Assembly (NCBI GenBank): GCA_029866025.1
Contig: JARXAD010000003.1
Span: 1 to 64,000 of the forward strand
Length of the DNA: 64,000 nt
Direction of reading: 5' to 3'
Source: Vampirovibrionales bacterium
GTDB taxonomy: Bacteria > Cyanobacteriota > Vampirovibrionia > Vampirovibrionales > Vampirovibrionaceae
In this document: positions 19,290 through 27,782 of the stretch, one piece after another
Layout of the letters: each line of letters opens with the position of its first letter
Numbering within the stretch: the first letter of the stretch is position 1
Program-made: the position numbers and the translations under genes
Notes under the pieces: model-generated
Seen by the model: only the letters and a program-made list of their open reading frames with translations
Told to the model about the DNA's origin: nothing
Databases searched by the model: none

Positions 19290-20939
19290 ATGTTGCACGC
19301 ACGATACCGATTTATTTTTTATGGCAGTGCCTTTGTTGCAGTCGGCCTTATCGAGTGGCTTCGACGGTTATACCCGCCCGTTTACTGGGCTTATTGCTTT
19401 GTATTGCCGTTTATTTTTTTGGGGTTGCGAGACATTCTTCAGCGGAAGCAGGCCATTCGCCGAAATTACCCCCTATTGGGGAGACTTCGCTATCTCTTTG
19501 AGGCCATACGTCCCGAAATTAACCAATACTTTGTAGAGTCGGACCTGGATGGTCGTCCTTTTAACCGAGAGCATCGGGCCAATGTGTACCAACGTGCCAA
19601 AAAAGAGCTGAATACCCGCCCTTTCGGGACTAAGTTGGATGTGTACAAAGAAGGCTATGAATGGGTCAATCATTCCATTAGTCCATCTCACATTCATCAC
19701 AGCGAGCCTCCCAGGATGCTGATTGGAGAGGCCCGCTGCACCCAGCCGTATTCAGCGTCTTTGTTTAACGTCTCTGCTATGAGTTACGGTGCCTTGAGCA
19801 AAAACGCTATTTTGGCCCTAAACGCAGGCGCTAAACTGGGTGGTTTTTACCATAACAGTGGAGAAGGGGGATTAAGCCCTTACCACTTAAACCCCGGTGG
19901 TGATTTGGTGTATCAGATAGGTACGGGTTATTTTGGCAGCCGAGATGCTGAAGGTCGCTTTAGCCCTGAAAAATTTGCAGAACGATCCCAATACCCCAGC
20001 GTAAAAATGATAGAGATAAAACTTTCGCAAGGGGCAAAGCCTGGCCACGGGGGTATTTTACCGAAAAAGAAAATTACACCTGAAATTGCTGCCATTCGTC
20101 ATGTCCCCATGGACCGCGACGCTCTGTCTCCTCCCAACCACACCGCTTTTACCAATCCCATTGAGTTGCTGGAATTTGTGACCCAATTACGAGAACTGAG
20201 TGGCGGCAAACCAGTGGGTTTTAAGTTGTGCGTTGGCAATGATTATGAATTTTTAGCCATTTGCAAAGCCATGCTTAAAACCGGCCTTCGCCCAGATTTT
20301 ATTACGGTGGATGGCAGTGAGGGTGGGACTGGCGCCGCCCCTATGGAATTTGCCGATTTTATTGGGATGCCCCTCACCGATGGTTTGGTGTTGGTAAACA
20401 ATGCCCTGATTGGGTGTGGGCTGCGCGATGATATTCGCGTGATTGCCTCGGGCAAGATTACCACAGGTTTTCATTTGGCACGCCACATTGCCCTTGGAGC
20501 AGACCTCTGTAATTCGGCGCGCGGCATGATGTTTGCTCTGGGCTGTATTCAGGCCTTGCAATGCCACAGCAATACCTGCCCTACTGGCGTAGCCACTCAA
20601 GATCCTTACCTGGTAGAAGGTTTGGATCCTAACCACAAATCGGTGCGTGTTATGCAGTTTCACAAAGAAACCATTCATAGCATGTTAGAGCTGGTGTCTG
20701 CCACGGGCCTAACCAGCGTGCATGGCTTAACCCCCCACCACATTTACCGGCGAGTCAATCAGAAAATCACTTTGCGGCTAGAAGATCTGTACCCCAGCTT
20801 AGCTACGGGCGCCTTGTTAAGTGAGGATGGCCTTGAGAAGCTGCCAGAACATTGGCGGAATATGTGGCAACGTGCTTGGGCTTTGGCCGATGCTGAAAGT
20901 TTTTCGCCTCTGACCAAAGAGACGGTTTTGGCTCGCTAG
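19290..20939 (+). CDS. membrane-anchored FMN-binding glutamate-synthase-like protein
   Basis: A 549-residue protein with two N-terminal membrane segments (about 7-45) followed by the central and FMN domains of glutamate synthase. FMN and substrate blocks visible: VSAMSYGALSKNAILALN, GEGGLSPYH, IEIKLSQGAKPGHGG, ITVDGSEGGTGAAP, and VIASGKITTGFHLARHIALGAD. The cysteine set in CIQALQCHSNTCPTGVAT fits the 3Fe-4S site. The N-terminal glutaminase domain of true GltB is absent, as is the GltD partner nearby, so a role in ammonia assimilation is not assured. The ATG at 19290 follows AAGGAG by 8 bases. Confidence 0.88.
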   Translation: MLHARYRFIFYGSAFVAVGLIEWLRRLYPPVYWAYCFVLPFIFLGLRDILQRKQAIRRNYPLLGRLRYLFEAIRPEINQYFVESDLDGRPFNREHRANVYQRAKKELNTRPFGTKLDVYKEGYEWVNHSISPSHIHHSEPPRMLIGEARCTQPYSASLFNVSAMSYGALSKNAILALNAGAKLGGFYHNSGEGGLSPYHLNPGGDLVYQIGTGYFGSRDAEGRFSPEKFAERSQYPSVKMIEIKLSQGAKPGHGGILPKKKITPEIAAIRHVPMDRDALSPPNHTAFTNPIELLEFVTQLRELSGGKPVGFKLCVGNDYEFLAICKAMLKTGLRPDFITVDGSEGGTGAAPMEFADFIGMPLTDGLVLVNNALIGCGLRDDIRVIASGKITTGFHLARHIALGADLCNSARGMMFALGCIQALQCHSNTCPTGVATQDPYLVEGLDPNHKSVRVMQFHKETIHSMLELVSATGLTSVHGLTPHHIYRRVNQKITLRLEDLYPSLATGALLSEDGLEKLPEHWRNMWQRAWALADAESFSPLTKETVLAR

Positions 20940-20942
20940 GTA

Positions 20943-21194
20943 TTATCGGCTGCCGCGAATTTTATCGACCAACCCAAAGGGTTTGAGGAAAAACCACACA
21001 AAGGCAAAGCAATACGCTGTCATGGTGTAGCCACGAATGGGGCCCGGTGTAACATTGCCAAATATAACAATACCAACGAGGTAAAAAACCGTCATGCCCA
21101 GCATGGCTTTTTCCATCGGGCGCAACAGAGGTTTTACGGCGGGCTTTGCTTCTTCTAACGTTGCGTCGGGCTGAGGTGCTGTGGGCGTAGTCAT
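20943..21194 (-). CDS. small two-helix membrane protein
   Basis: An 83-residue protein: a polar Pro/Ala-rich N-terminus (about 28 residues), then two hydrophobic helices (MTVFYLVGIVIFGNV and GYTMTAYCFAFVWFFL) and a short basic tail (KIRGSR). The ATG at 21194 is preceded by AAGGAAG with normal spacing. No family recognised. Convergent with the glutamate-synthase-like gene, with a 3-base gap, and divergent from tyrA. Confidence 0.6.
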   Translation of the reverse strand: MTTPTAPQPDATLEEAKPAVKPLLRPMEKAMLGMTVFYLVGIVIFGNVTPGPIRGYTMTAYCFAFVWFFLKPFGLVDKIRGSR

Positions 21195-21272
21195 CTGGCA
21201 CTTCCTTTGGGTGGGGGGGTGCCCCCATCTTCTATAGCGTAGGACAATGGAGGGGTTTAACACCCCTTTATT

Positions 21273-22241
21273 ATGCCGCAAACGAATCCCATGCTACCCA
21301 CTCAACCCCATAAGGATGATAGTCATCCCTCGCATTTTAAAGCCCCCTTTAGGGCCTTGACGGTTATTGGCTGCGGCTTGTTGGGTGGCTCGTGGTTGAT
21401 GGCCGCCAAGGAATCAAACCCCACCCTTCACACGCGGGCGGTGGATACGAATGCGGAAACCCTGCAGTATCTCCTGAAGGCACAGGCTGTGGATGACGTT
21501 TCCCTGACTCTCCCCAGCCAATGGGAACCCAACCATCTGGTGATTATTGCGACCCACCTTACGGCCAGCCTGGACGTGCTCAAGCAGCTCACGCCCCTAG
21601 TTGAGAACGACCCCACCATTATTGTGAGCGATATTGGCAGCTGCAAGCGGGCTATTGTCGCCTTGGGGCAAGAGCTGCTACCCAATCAATTCATAGGTGG
21701 TCATCCCTTGGCCGGTAAAGAGGTTTCTGGGGTCCACCATGCCACCAGCCTGCTGTTTACCGGCAAGCCCTATGTATTGTGTCCCAACGAGGCTAACCTG
21801 ACTGCCGACTACGCCCAGCGGGTGGCGAGTCTGACACATTTCATCGAAACCACTCTGCGCGCGCGCGTGGGTATGCAACCGGTAGAGACCCACGACCGTG
21901 CCATGGCTTTTGTCAGTCATTTGCCTCAGCTGTATGCCGTGGTGTTAACCCAATTGCTGTCTCACAACCGTCCTGGTGAACTGTTGGCCTTTCATGGGGC
22001 AGGGATGGATGGTCATCTGCGCCTGGCCGCCAGCCCCTACGAAATGTGGCATGACATTGTGTTGCAAAATGCCGATAACTTAAAAGAAGTGATTGGCCAA
22101 TGCAAAGAACTTCTGGTCCAGTTGGAAGACCAGCTCCATTGCATCCACACCACCCCCACAAAAGACCCAACGGCCTTGCTGGCCCAGTGGTTTGCCAGTG
22201 CTAACACTATTCACCAGCGCTTTCATCAGGCCAAACAATAA
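21273..22241 (+). CDS. tyrA: prephenate/arogenate dehydrogenase
   Basis: Oxidative decarboxylation step of tyrosine synthesis. The dinucleotide site is VIGCGLLGG (residues 32-39). SDIGSCKRAIV and FIGGHPLAGKEVSGVHHA hold the conserved substrate-site histidine block, and MAFVSHLPQLYAVVL matches the all-helical C-terminal half. 322 residues, no fused chorismate mutase or ACT domain. Directly before the start there is a hairpin, AGGGGT-TTAAC-ACCCCT (21251-21267), that contains the only good ribosome-binding sequence (GGAGGGG). This may limit translation; alternatively the ATG at 21291 is used. Confidence 0.88.
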   Translation: MPQTNPMLPTQPHKDDSHPSHFKAPFRALTVIGCGLLGGSWLMAAKESNPTLHTRAVDTNAETLQYLLKAQAVDDVSLTLPSQWEPNHLVIIATHLTASLDVLKQLTPLVENDPTIIVSDIGSCKRAIVALGQELLPNQFIGGHPLAGKEVSGVHHATSLLFTGKPYVLCPNEANLTADYAQRVASLTHFIETTLRARVGMQPVETHDRAMAFVSHLPQLYAVVLTQLLSHNRPGELLAFHGAGMDGHLRLAASPYEMWHDIVLQNADNLKEVIGQCKELLVQLEDQLHCIHTTPTKDPTALLAQWFASANTIHQRFHQAKQ

Positions 22242-22446
22242 AACCAAACCATAAAAAAATCAGTCGTAACCCTGTTGGGTTGGTATCGCTACAAAACTAA
22301 CAGTCGATTCTTTGTCTGAGGATGCCTTCAGCTTTCAATGTAAGGGTTGCTGTGGGGGTTGATCTTCTCCTGCCCTTCGCCTATCTTAACCTTCCTTAGC
22401 CACACACGCCGTAAAGCACTTGTGTGAGACTGAAGCACCCACGTGT

Positions 22447-22522
22447 GGGGGATTGGCGCAGTTGGTAGCGCGTCTGCATGGCATGCAGAAGGTCAGGGGT
22501 TCAAATCCCCTATCCTCCACCA
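22447..22522 (+). tRNA. tRNA-Ala (anticodon GGC)
   Basis: A full cloverleaf of 76 bases: acceptor GGGGGAT with ATCCTCC (one G-T pair), D-arm GCGC-GCGC, anticodon arm TCTGC-ATGGCAT-GCAGA with anticodon GGC, T-arm AGGGG-TTCAAAT-CCCCT, and an encoded CCA end. It lies immediately left of the phage-type gene block. I found no second copy of its 3' end within the window. Confidence 0.97.
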
Positions 22523-22524
22523 CT

Positions 22525-23172
22525 TTATGTGTTCGGATCTTTCAAGCAAATATCCATTTCAATCGTTCGTTGTACTGTTTTATTTTTACCGACTTTATTT
22601 TTATCGGCTTTATTTTTACCAGCGCTTTTTTCTACCAGCTTTAAACCAGAAATGTCAGGAAGCGTATAGTTTGTAATACAGGTTTCAATGGGTCCATTAA
22701 AGAATGATATACCCGTCTTAAATGTATCTAAAATAGTATTCACGAAGTTGTGTTGCTGCATGAACAAAAATCTAACAGCGAAGAAACGGTCTGTAGCAGC
22801 TTCACTATTTTTACTACGTGACAAAACATCTTCTACTGCTTCTCTAATCAAGTGCTTATGGACAAACATGTCCATTAAAGTCTGTTGTGCTTTCAACAGT
22901 TTTTGTTTTGCTCTTAGCTGGTCTTCTTCAGAGAGTGATTCAATTTTATTTAGGCCCAGCATCTTATTAAAATCATGCAGTGCTTCTGAAGCTTCTTTGG
23001 CATGGCGTTTATTTGCATGATGGTGATGATCATTAAATTTTTTACTCTTTGGCATCAATAATTTAAACGTATCATCTTTGGGATCATCATTCAGAGTCCC
23101 TGTTAAGCGGACTTCGCCTGTTGTTTTATTATAGTGTAGTTGGCCGTTAAAGCCCGAAAAACCAATGCGCAT
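22525..23172 (-). CDS. hypothetical protein with lysine/asparagine-rich tail
   Basis: About 215 residues from the ATG at 23172 (a longer frame reaches 23268, but no start there has a ribosome site either). It starts with a short beta-rich stretch (RIGFSGFNGQLHYNKTTGEVRLTGTL), has a His-rich patch (HHHHANKRHAKEA) and a long helical middle (about 65-140). Near the end is a degenerate repeat AGKNKADKNKVGKNK, encoded by three imperfect 15-base units. The stop codon lies 3 bases from the tRNA end. No family recognised. Its A+T content is higher than that of its neighbours, which fits acquired DNA. Confidence 0.6.
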   Translation of the reverse strand: MRIGFSGFNGQLHYNKTTGEVRLTGTLNDDPKDDTFKLLMPKSKKFNDHHHHANKRHAKEASEALHDFNKMLGLNKIESLSEEDQLRAKQKLLKAQQTLMDMFVHKHLIREAVEDVLSRSKNSEAATDRFFAVRFLFMQQHNFVNTILDTFKTGISFFNGPIETCITNYTLPDISGLKLVEKSAGKNKADKNKVGKNKTVQRTIEMDICLKDPNT

Positions 23173-23277
23173 AATCGTAGTGCTCGTAAATGATGAGGGG
23201 GAGTGCTTCGTACTTCTATAAACCCCCTCCAAAACCAAAATTGCCCCCTTAAGCAGCATGCTAGGCAAATGGTAAAA

Positions 23278-23291
23278 CCCAGCTTGCTGGG
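23278..23291. repeat. dispersed palindrome, copy 2
   Basis: Perfect CCCAGCTTGCTGGG, preceded by GGTAAAA, in the gap between the hypothetical gene and the portal gene. Confidence 0.8.
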
Positions 23292-23416
23292 CCGTCGTAA
23301 AAGTTGTTCGCTATGAGGTTTTGGGATGGTGAGGTATGGTTATGGCATCAACCCCCAAGCAATCCCAACGCGCACCGGTAACTTAACAACGGATAGCGCT
23401 CAAAGAGAGAGTTGCC

Positions 23417-25141
23417 ATGACCCACGAAACATCATTGCCCGATACCTCCATCGCCAGTCTAACCCCACGCCAGCAGCACAGCGCTGTGGCCTACATCACC
23501 CAAACCCACACAGCCTGGAAAACCGCCCGCCAGCCACTAGAAACCAAATGGCAAGAATGTTGGGACGCCTACTTGTGCACTGTGGCCTCTGGCACTAGCT
23601 TGGATAACACCAGCGCCGATCGCAGCCGTGTGGCGCGCCCTGTTCTGTACGAATCGGTGGAAAGCATCCACGCCCACTTGCTGAAAGCTCTTTTTCCCGC
23701 TGATGAACATTTTTTCTCTGTGGTAGGACGCACAGAAGGGGACCACGCCCACGCCGGCACCATTGAAAGTTATTTGCGCAGCAAGCTGCAATCGTTAGGG
23801 TTTTACGAACAATATGCCCTGTTTTTAAAGCAGGCCATTATTACAGGTAGCAGCATTGCGGCAGTGCCTTGGGTGCAGCAACGCAGGCGGCGTCGCGTTC
23901 AACAGCCCATTACCATGCTGGGTGCCACCTTGGGGTATCGTACCGAATGGCAAAATGTGATGACCTACAACGGCCCAAGCTTTGATGTGGTGGATTTGTT
24001 TGACGTGGTGATGGACCCCAATGTCTGCAAATTTGAAGAAGCCACGTTGATTCGTTGCTTAGATAAACCCTTACACCAGCTCAAACAAAATCCCTGTTAC
24101 AGCAATTTGTATAACTTAACCCCAAAACCACCATTGCCCAACGCCCACAAAACTGCCCGAAAACAAGCCGTTGGTCTGCAGAGCAGTCTTAACGCCAGTA
24201 CATCTGATACTGTTGAGCTACTTGAGGTGTGGGGCGATATTTGGATTGACGGCACTGTCTATCAAAACATGGTAGCCGTGGTGGCCAATGGCGAACGTCT
24301 CATTCGCTTTGAAGAAAATCCTTATGATCATGGCCAAAAACCTTTTGTCTTTACCAGTCTTATTCCTATTCCAAACGAGTTGTACGGTATTGGTGCTATC
24401 GAGAAATGCTTGGGCCTTCAACACACCATTAATACCCTCACCAACCAAAAACTCGATGTCATTAATCTCTCGATCAATAATCCTTTCACTTATTTAATCA
24501 ATGATGATGTCTTTGACCCCAACACCTTGGTCACGCGGCCTGGTGCCCTTATTCCTGTTAAAAGCCACGACACCTTACGGCCTATTCAGTACCTTAACAA
24601 CTTTACGGTGGCTTTTACGGAAATTGCCGATTTAAAAGCCGAAGTGCAAGAAGCCACAGGGGCTCTTAAATTTTTTACCGGTGGTGATGCAAGCAATGGC
24701 AATCGTACGGCTACCGAAGTCAGTGCTTTGGTAAATGGCGGTGCCCAAAAGTTTAACCATTTTGTGGCCCACTTGGAGAACACATCATTAGAGCCGTTTT
24801 TAGAACAAGTGCTAGAAAATGCTAAACAATTTTTACAACAACCAGAAACCCTTCGTGTCTCGCGAGAAGACGGGTCTCTTCAGTTTTTAGATATTTTACC
24901 TGATGTCCTGCGTCAGGCACAGTGTACCTTCCGAATTGACGGTTCCGCCAGTGTGGCGGCCGAAGGCCAAGAACTGGATAGCATTGTTCGCTTTATTACC
25001 ATGGTGCAGCAATACCCCACCTTGCGAGACAAAGTAGATGTCCTTCCCTTGTTGAAAAAAGTATACCGACGCCTTGGCTTTAAGGATGAAGATCAAATCT
25101 TTGCCGTTATGGGCGGCTCTGAAAATTTAGCTAGTGCATGA
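23417..25141 (+). CDS. phage portal (head-tail connector) protein
   Basis: A 574-residue podovirus-type portal. It forms the dodecameric ring at one capsid vertex through which DNA is packaged and ejected. The pattern of the family is visible: an N-terminal 'WKTARQPLETKWQECWDAYL' helix, DRSRVARPVLYESVESIHAHLLKALFP, the clip/stem region FDVVDLFDVVMDPNV, PFVFTSLIPIPNELYGIGAIEKCLGLQHTINTLTNQKLD, and EVQEATGALKFFTGGDASNGNRTATEVSAL before the C-terminal helices. AGAGAGAG ends 5 bases before the start. It is the first gene of the block. A terminase large subunit normally lies just before a portal gene; here an unrelated leftward gene and a tRNA do. Confidence 0.85.
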   Translation: MTHETSLPDTSIASLTPRQQHSAVAYITQTHTAWKTARQPLETKWQECWDAYLCTVASGTSLDNTSADRSRVARPVLYESVESIHAHLLKALFPADEHFFSVVGRTEGDHAHAGTIESYLRSKLQSLGFYEQYALFLKQAIITGSSIAAVPWVQQRRRRRVQQPITMLGATLGYRTEWQNVMTYNGPSFDVVDLFDVVMDPNVCKFEEATLIRCLDKPLHQLKQNPCYSNLYNLTPKPPLPNAHKTARKQAVGLQSSLNASTSDTVELLEVWGDIWIDGTVYQNMVAVVANGERLIRFEENPYDHGQKPFVFTSLIPIPNELYGIGAIEKCLGLQHTINTLTNQKLDVINLSINNPFTYLINDDVFDPNTLVTRPGALIPVKSHDTLRPIQYLNNFTVAFTEIADLKAEVQEATGALKFFTGGDASNGNRTATEVSALVNGGAQKFNHFVAHLENTSLEPFLEQVLENAKQFLQQPETLRVSREDGSLQFLDILPDVLRQAQCTFRIDGSASVAAEGQELDSIVRFITMVQQYPTLRDKVDVLPLLKKVYRRLGFKDEDQIFAVMGGSENLASA

Positions 25142-25211
25142 TCTTCTAAGCGCTTTGAAAACCATAGTTTACGATTCCATTTGTGAACGGATATAGAGAG
25201 CTTACTTTCCC

Positions 25212-25508
25212 ATGTCCTCTTATGACATTGATCCCGCATTACTGGCCTCCAGCTTAAAAGAGCGTGCAGCCCTCATGGCCGACTTGCAAGAGCATCGTGG
25301 CTGGCAACTGCTAGCGGCACTCTACCGCCCCGAGGTCAAAACCCGCGTTCTAGATGTGGATGATCATCATGCATTTGTATACGAAGCCACCCGTGCCCAA
25401 GCTTTTGGCGAGGTTTTTTCTACGCCTGATCGAGTGATTCGACAGTACCGAAAAGAAACGGGGCGTCTGCCTCGTAAAAAGCCACCCATGGATTCTAACG
25501 ATTCGTAA
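25212..25508 (+). CDS. small phage-block protein of unknown function
   Basis: 98 residues, helical and charged (LLASSLKERAALMADLQEHRGWQLLAALY), with a basic/acidic tail (RLPRKKPPMDSNDS). It lies 70 bases after the portal gene and before the scaffold gene. AGAGAG at 25195-25200 precedes the ATG by 11 bases. Position suggests a virion-assembly accessory; no homology recognised. Confidence 0.65.
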   Translation: MSSYDIDPALLASSLKERAALMADLQEHRGWQLLAALYRPEVKTRVLDVDDHHAFVYEATRAQAFGEVFSTPDRVIRQYRKETGRLPRKKPPMDSNDS

Positions 25509-25580
25509 TTAATTTTTTTCTCTGATTCTTTCACTCTTTTTTTACTATTTATTACACTTCCCCCTCAGGAGAGACGCCTC

Positions 25581-26237
25581 ATGTCGATGCAATCATCACC
25601 TCTACCCAATACCACCACACCCATATTGGAACAACAACTGCACCAAGCCCAATTGGAATTGGCTCAACTCAAGCAATCCCTTCAACAAGGCAAGGCCCCC
25701 AAAGAACCCACTCCCGATGAGCAACTATCAGCTTTCATGGGCAACCCGGCAGAGTACGTGGCTAGCATTGCCCAAAATGTGGTGGAACAAAACGCCGATC
25801 ATTTTTTGGTAGACATGCGGGAAGAGGCTGAATTTAAAGGGGCATTACGTGCTTTTCGTGTGGCCCATCCCGATGCCGTACCCTTTGAAACCCTGATTTT
25901 TGATGAAGTAGCCAAGATTATTCGCAATGATGATGACGGTGTTCTCGCCCCGTGGAGCGAATTACTGGAGCAAGGACTTCAACGCTTTCAGATCGTGTTT
26001 AAAGAAACCCTCAAAAACAATGCTGAGTTATTACAAAACCCCACCAATAATGCCAATGCGTCGCAGCCTCCTATTCCTCAGCTTACCTCTTCGGGTATCG
26101 AGGCCAGCGGCTCTCGCAAAGCACCCAAGCCGTTACCTTCTTTTACCCGCGATCAAATTGCCAAAATGAGCCCCGCCCAGTTTGCTGAAAACGAAAGCGC
26201 TATTGAAGAGGCAATGCGGCTTGGCAGAATTAAGTAA
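25581..26237 (+). CDS. phage capsid scaffolding protein (probable)
   Basis: 218 residues, strongly helical and charged, with coiled coil near the N-terminus (LEQQLHQAQLELAQLKQSLQQ, about residues 13-33), an acidic middle and a Pro/Ser/Lys-rich C-terminal part ending in helical ALRLGRIK-like sequence. Lack of a catalytic motif, composition and position directly before the coat gene fit a scaffold. Call rests mainly on gene order. AGGAGAGA precedes the ATG. Confidence 0.7.
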   Translation: MSMQSSPLPNTTTPILEQQLHQAQLELAQLKQSLQQGKAPKEPTPDEQLSAFMGNPAEYVASIAQNVVEQNADHFLVDMREEAEFKGALRAFRVAHPDAVPFETLIFDEVAKIIRNDDDGVLAPWSELLEQGLQRFQIVFKETLKNNAELLQNPTNNANASQPPIPQLTSSGIEASGSRKAPKPLPSFTRDQIAKMSPAQFAENESAIEEAMRLGRIK

Positions 26238-26417
26238 GGGAGCCGTTCCCTCTACCTGGTTTCTTCCCTTTTCGCCAAATGTAAGAGACACCTACCCTCT
26301 TGTCTGATCCCCTTTTTGGGGGTCTCCTATCCCTACCCAAGCGATGCTTGGAATACTTCGCTGACTCCGAAACATAATTTTGTTTAAAAACATCCCATCA
26401 ACAGAGAGGAAAACATC

Positions 26418-27251
26418 ATGGCCGTTACCAATTTCATTCCAGAAGTGTGGAGCCAAAAACTACTGAAAATTTTTGATAAAAACGCCGTTATGGCAAACTT
26501 GGTGAATCGTGATTTTGAAGGCGAGATTCATAACGCTGGCGATGTGGTGAAAGTACGCACTTTTGGCGATGTCACCATTAACAGCTACACCCGTGATATG
26601 ACCATTTCATTTCAGGCCCTCACGGATCCAATGCAAGAAATGGCCATTGATCAGCAAAAATATTTTGCCTTTAAAGTAGATGATATGGACAAGGCCCAAG
26701 CCGACGTCAATATTTTGGAAGGCTATACGGGCCGCGCTGCCATTGCCATTCGCAACTTGGTGGATACCTTTTTGCTGGGCCAATACGCCAACGTAGACGC
26801 CGGTAATATTATTGGGAGCAACGCATCGCCCATCACCTTAACGGCAGCTAACGTGTACGGATATTTGGCGGATTTAAGCCAAATGCTTGACGACGACAAC
26901 ATTCCGTCGGAAGATCGTGCTTTGGTAATTACCCCAAAAGTAAAAACCTTGTTGCTCAAATCTGCCGAATTTACCCGCGCCACCACCTTGGGTGACAACG
27001 TGGTTCAGAATGGCTACATAGGCAACGTGGCCGGTTTTACTGTCCATACCTCCACCAACATGGCTGCTGTCAGCGGCGTCATGAACCTCATGGCTTTCCA
27101 CCGTGATTTTATTTCCTTTGCCAGCCAAATCAGCCAAATTGAGCATGTTCGTCCCTACAACATGTTTGCCGATGCCGTAAAAGGCTTGTACCTTTACGGT
27201 GCCAAGGTATTTACCCCCACCGCCGGTGCCGTCCTTAAAGCTGCCGCTTAG
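26418..27251 (+). CDS. phage major capsid protein (coat)
   Basis: 277 residues, of the small HK97-fold coat type found in podoviruses and in the P22-like coat group. Recognisable parts: N-terminal FIPEVWSQKLLKIFDKNAVMANLVNRDFEGEI, GDVVKVRTFGDVTINSYTRD, a long central helix with VDDMDKAQADVNILEGYTGRAAIAIRNLVDTFLLGQY, IPSEDRALVITPKVKTLLLKSAEFTRAT and the late VAGFTVHTSTNM segment. AGAGAGGA ends 8 bases before the ATG. A GATCCCC/GGGGGTC hairpin lies about 100 bases upstream (26306-26324). Confidence 0.85.
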   Translation: MAVTNFIPEVWSQKLLKIFDKNAVMANLVNRDFEGEIHNAGDVVKVRTFGDVTINSYTRDMTISFQALTDPMQEMAIDQQKYFAFKVDDMDKAQADVNILEGYTGRAAIAIRNLVDTFLLGQYANVDAGNIIGSNASPITLTAANVYGYLADLSQMLDDDNIPSEDRALVITPKVKTLLLKSAEFTRATTLGDNVVQNGYIGNVAGFTVHTSTNMAAVSGVMNLMAFHRDFISFASQISQIEHVRPYNMFADAVKGLYLYGAKVFTPTAGAVLKAAA

Positions 27252-27361
27252 GGGATAGCGGGCGTTTTAATAACGAAATTATTATTACTGCCCACAATGT
27301 TCCTACTATAAAAACCGTGCATTGCGCAGATCCTCTTTTTCTATCAGTTCAGGATATTCTC

Positions 27362-27445
27362 AACCAAGGTGAGTACACCCAGCGAATAGCAATGATGCAT
27401 TCTCGTTAATAACCCAGCGCTACCAGGCCTCACCTTGGTTTTTTA
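27362..27445 (+). terminator. long-loop stem ending in a T-tract after the coat gene
   Basis: AACCAAGGTGAG (27362-27373) and CTCACCTTGGTT (27429-27440) are perfect 12-base inverted arms enclosing 55 bases, and the right arm runs into TTTTTT. This has the form of an intrinsic terminator with an unusually large loop, or the 3' end of a structured RNA. It lies in a 530-base gap between the coat and adaptor genes. Confidence 0.5.
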
Positions 27446-27475
27446 TTGCCTTTTCACCACAGGACTCAATGCCCC

Positions 27476-27739
27476 ATGGTTTCCTCATTCCATCGACTCT
27501 CCCTTAATCCATTTCGAAAAAACAATCCAGCGCAACACAACGACACTATCAATAATAAAAGCTATAACAAAAACCATTACAGCGAAGCCTGCTTATGGCG
27601 CTGCGAAAACCAGCATTCACATCGCATTCACGTCATTCACGGGCCGCTGGCCAAAATTCTCACCGAGTACCCTAATGATTATTGCCTCACGTATTTAGGG
27701 GATGAGCAGGCAAGCCTACCGTTTAAAAAGGTTCTGTAA
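27476..27739 (+). CDS. possible small phage-block protein
   Basis: An 87-codon frame between the coat and adaptor genes. The second half (YSEACLWRCENQHSHRIHVIHGPLAKILTEYPNDYCLTYLGDEQ) has a protein-like composition; the first half is Asn/His/Lys-rich. The ATG at 27476 has only AGGA 11 bases upstream. It could equally be a chance frame in a non-coding region. Confidence 0.3.
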   Translation: MVSSFHRLSLNPFRKNNPAQHNDTINNKSYNKNHYSEACLWRCENQHSHRIHVIHGPLAKILTEYPNDYCLTYLGDEQASLPFKKVL

Positions 27740-27782
27740 GGTTTTTCAGTCTACAGTGATTACAATTTTTGGAGAGATTTTT

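Noticed and set aside
27435-27698. Frame in the coat/adaptor gap parallel to the 27476 frame
   Set aside because: No start with a ribosome site and a Thr/Ile/Lys-rich composition typical of a shadow frame.
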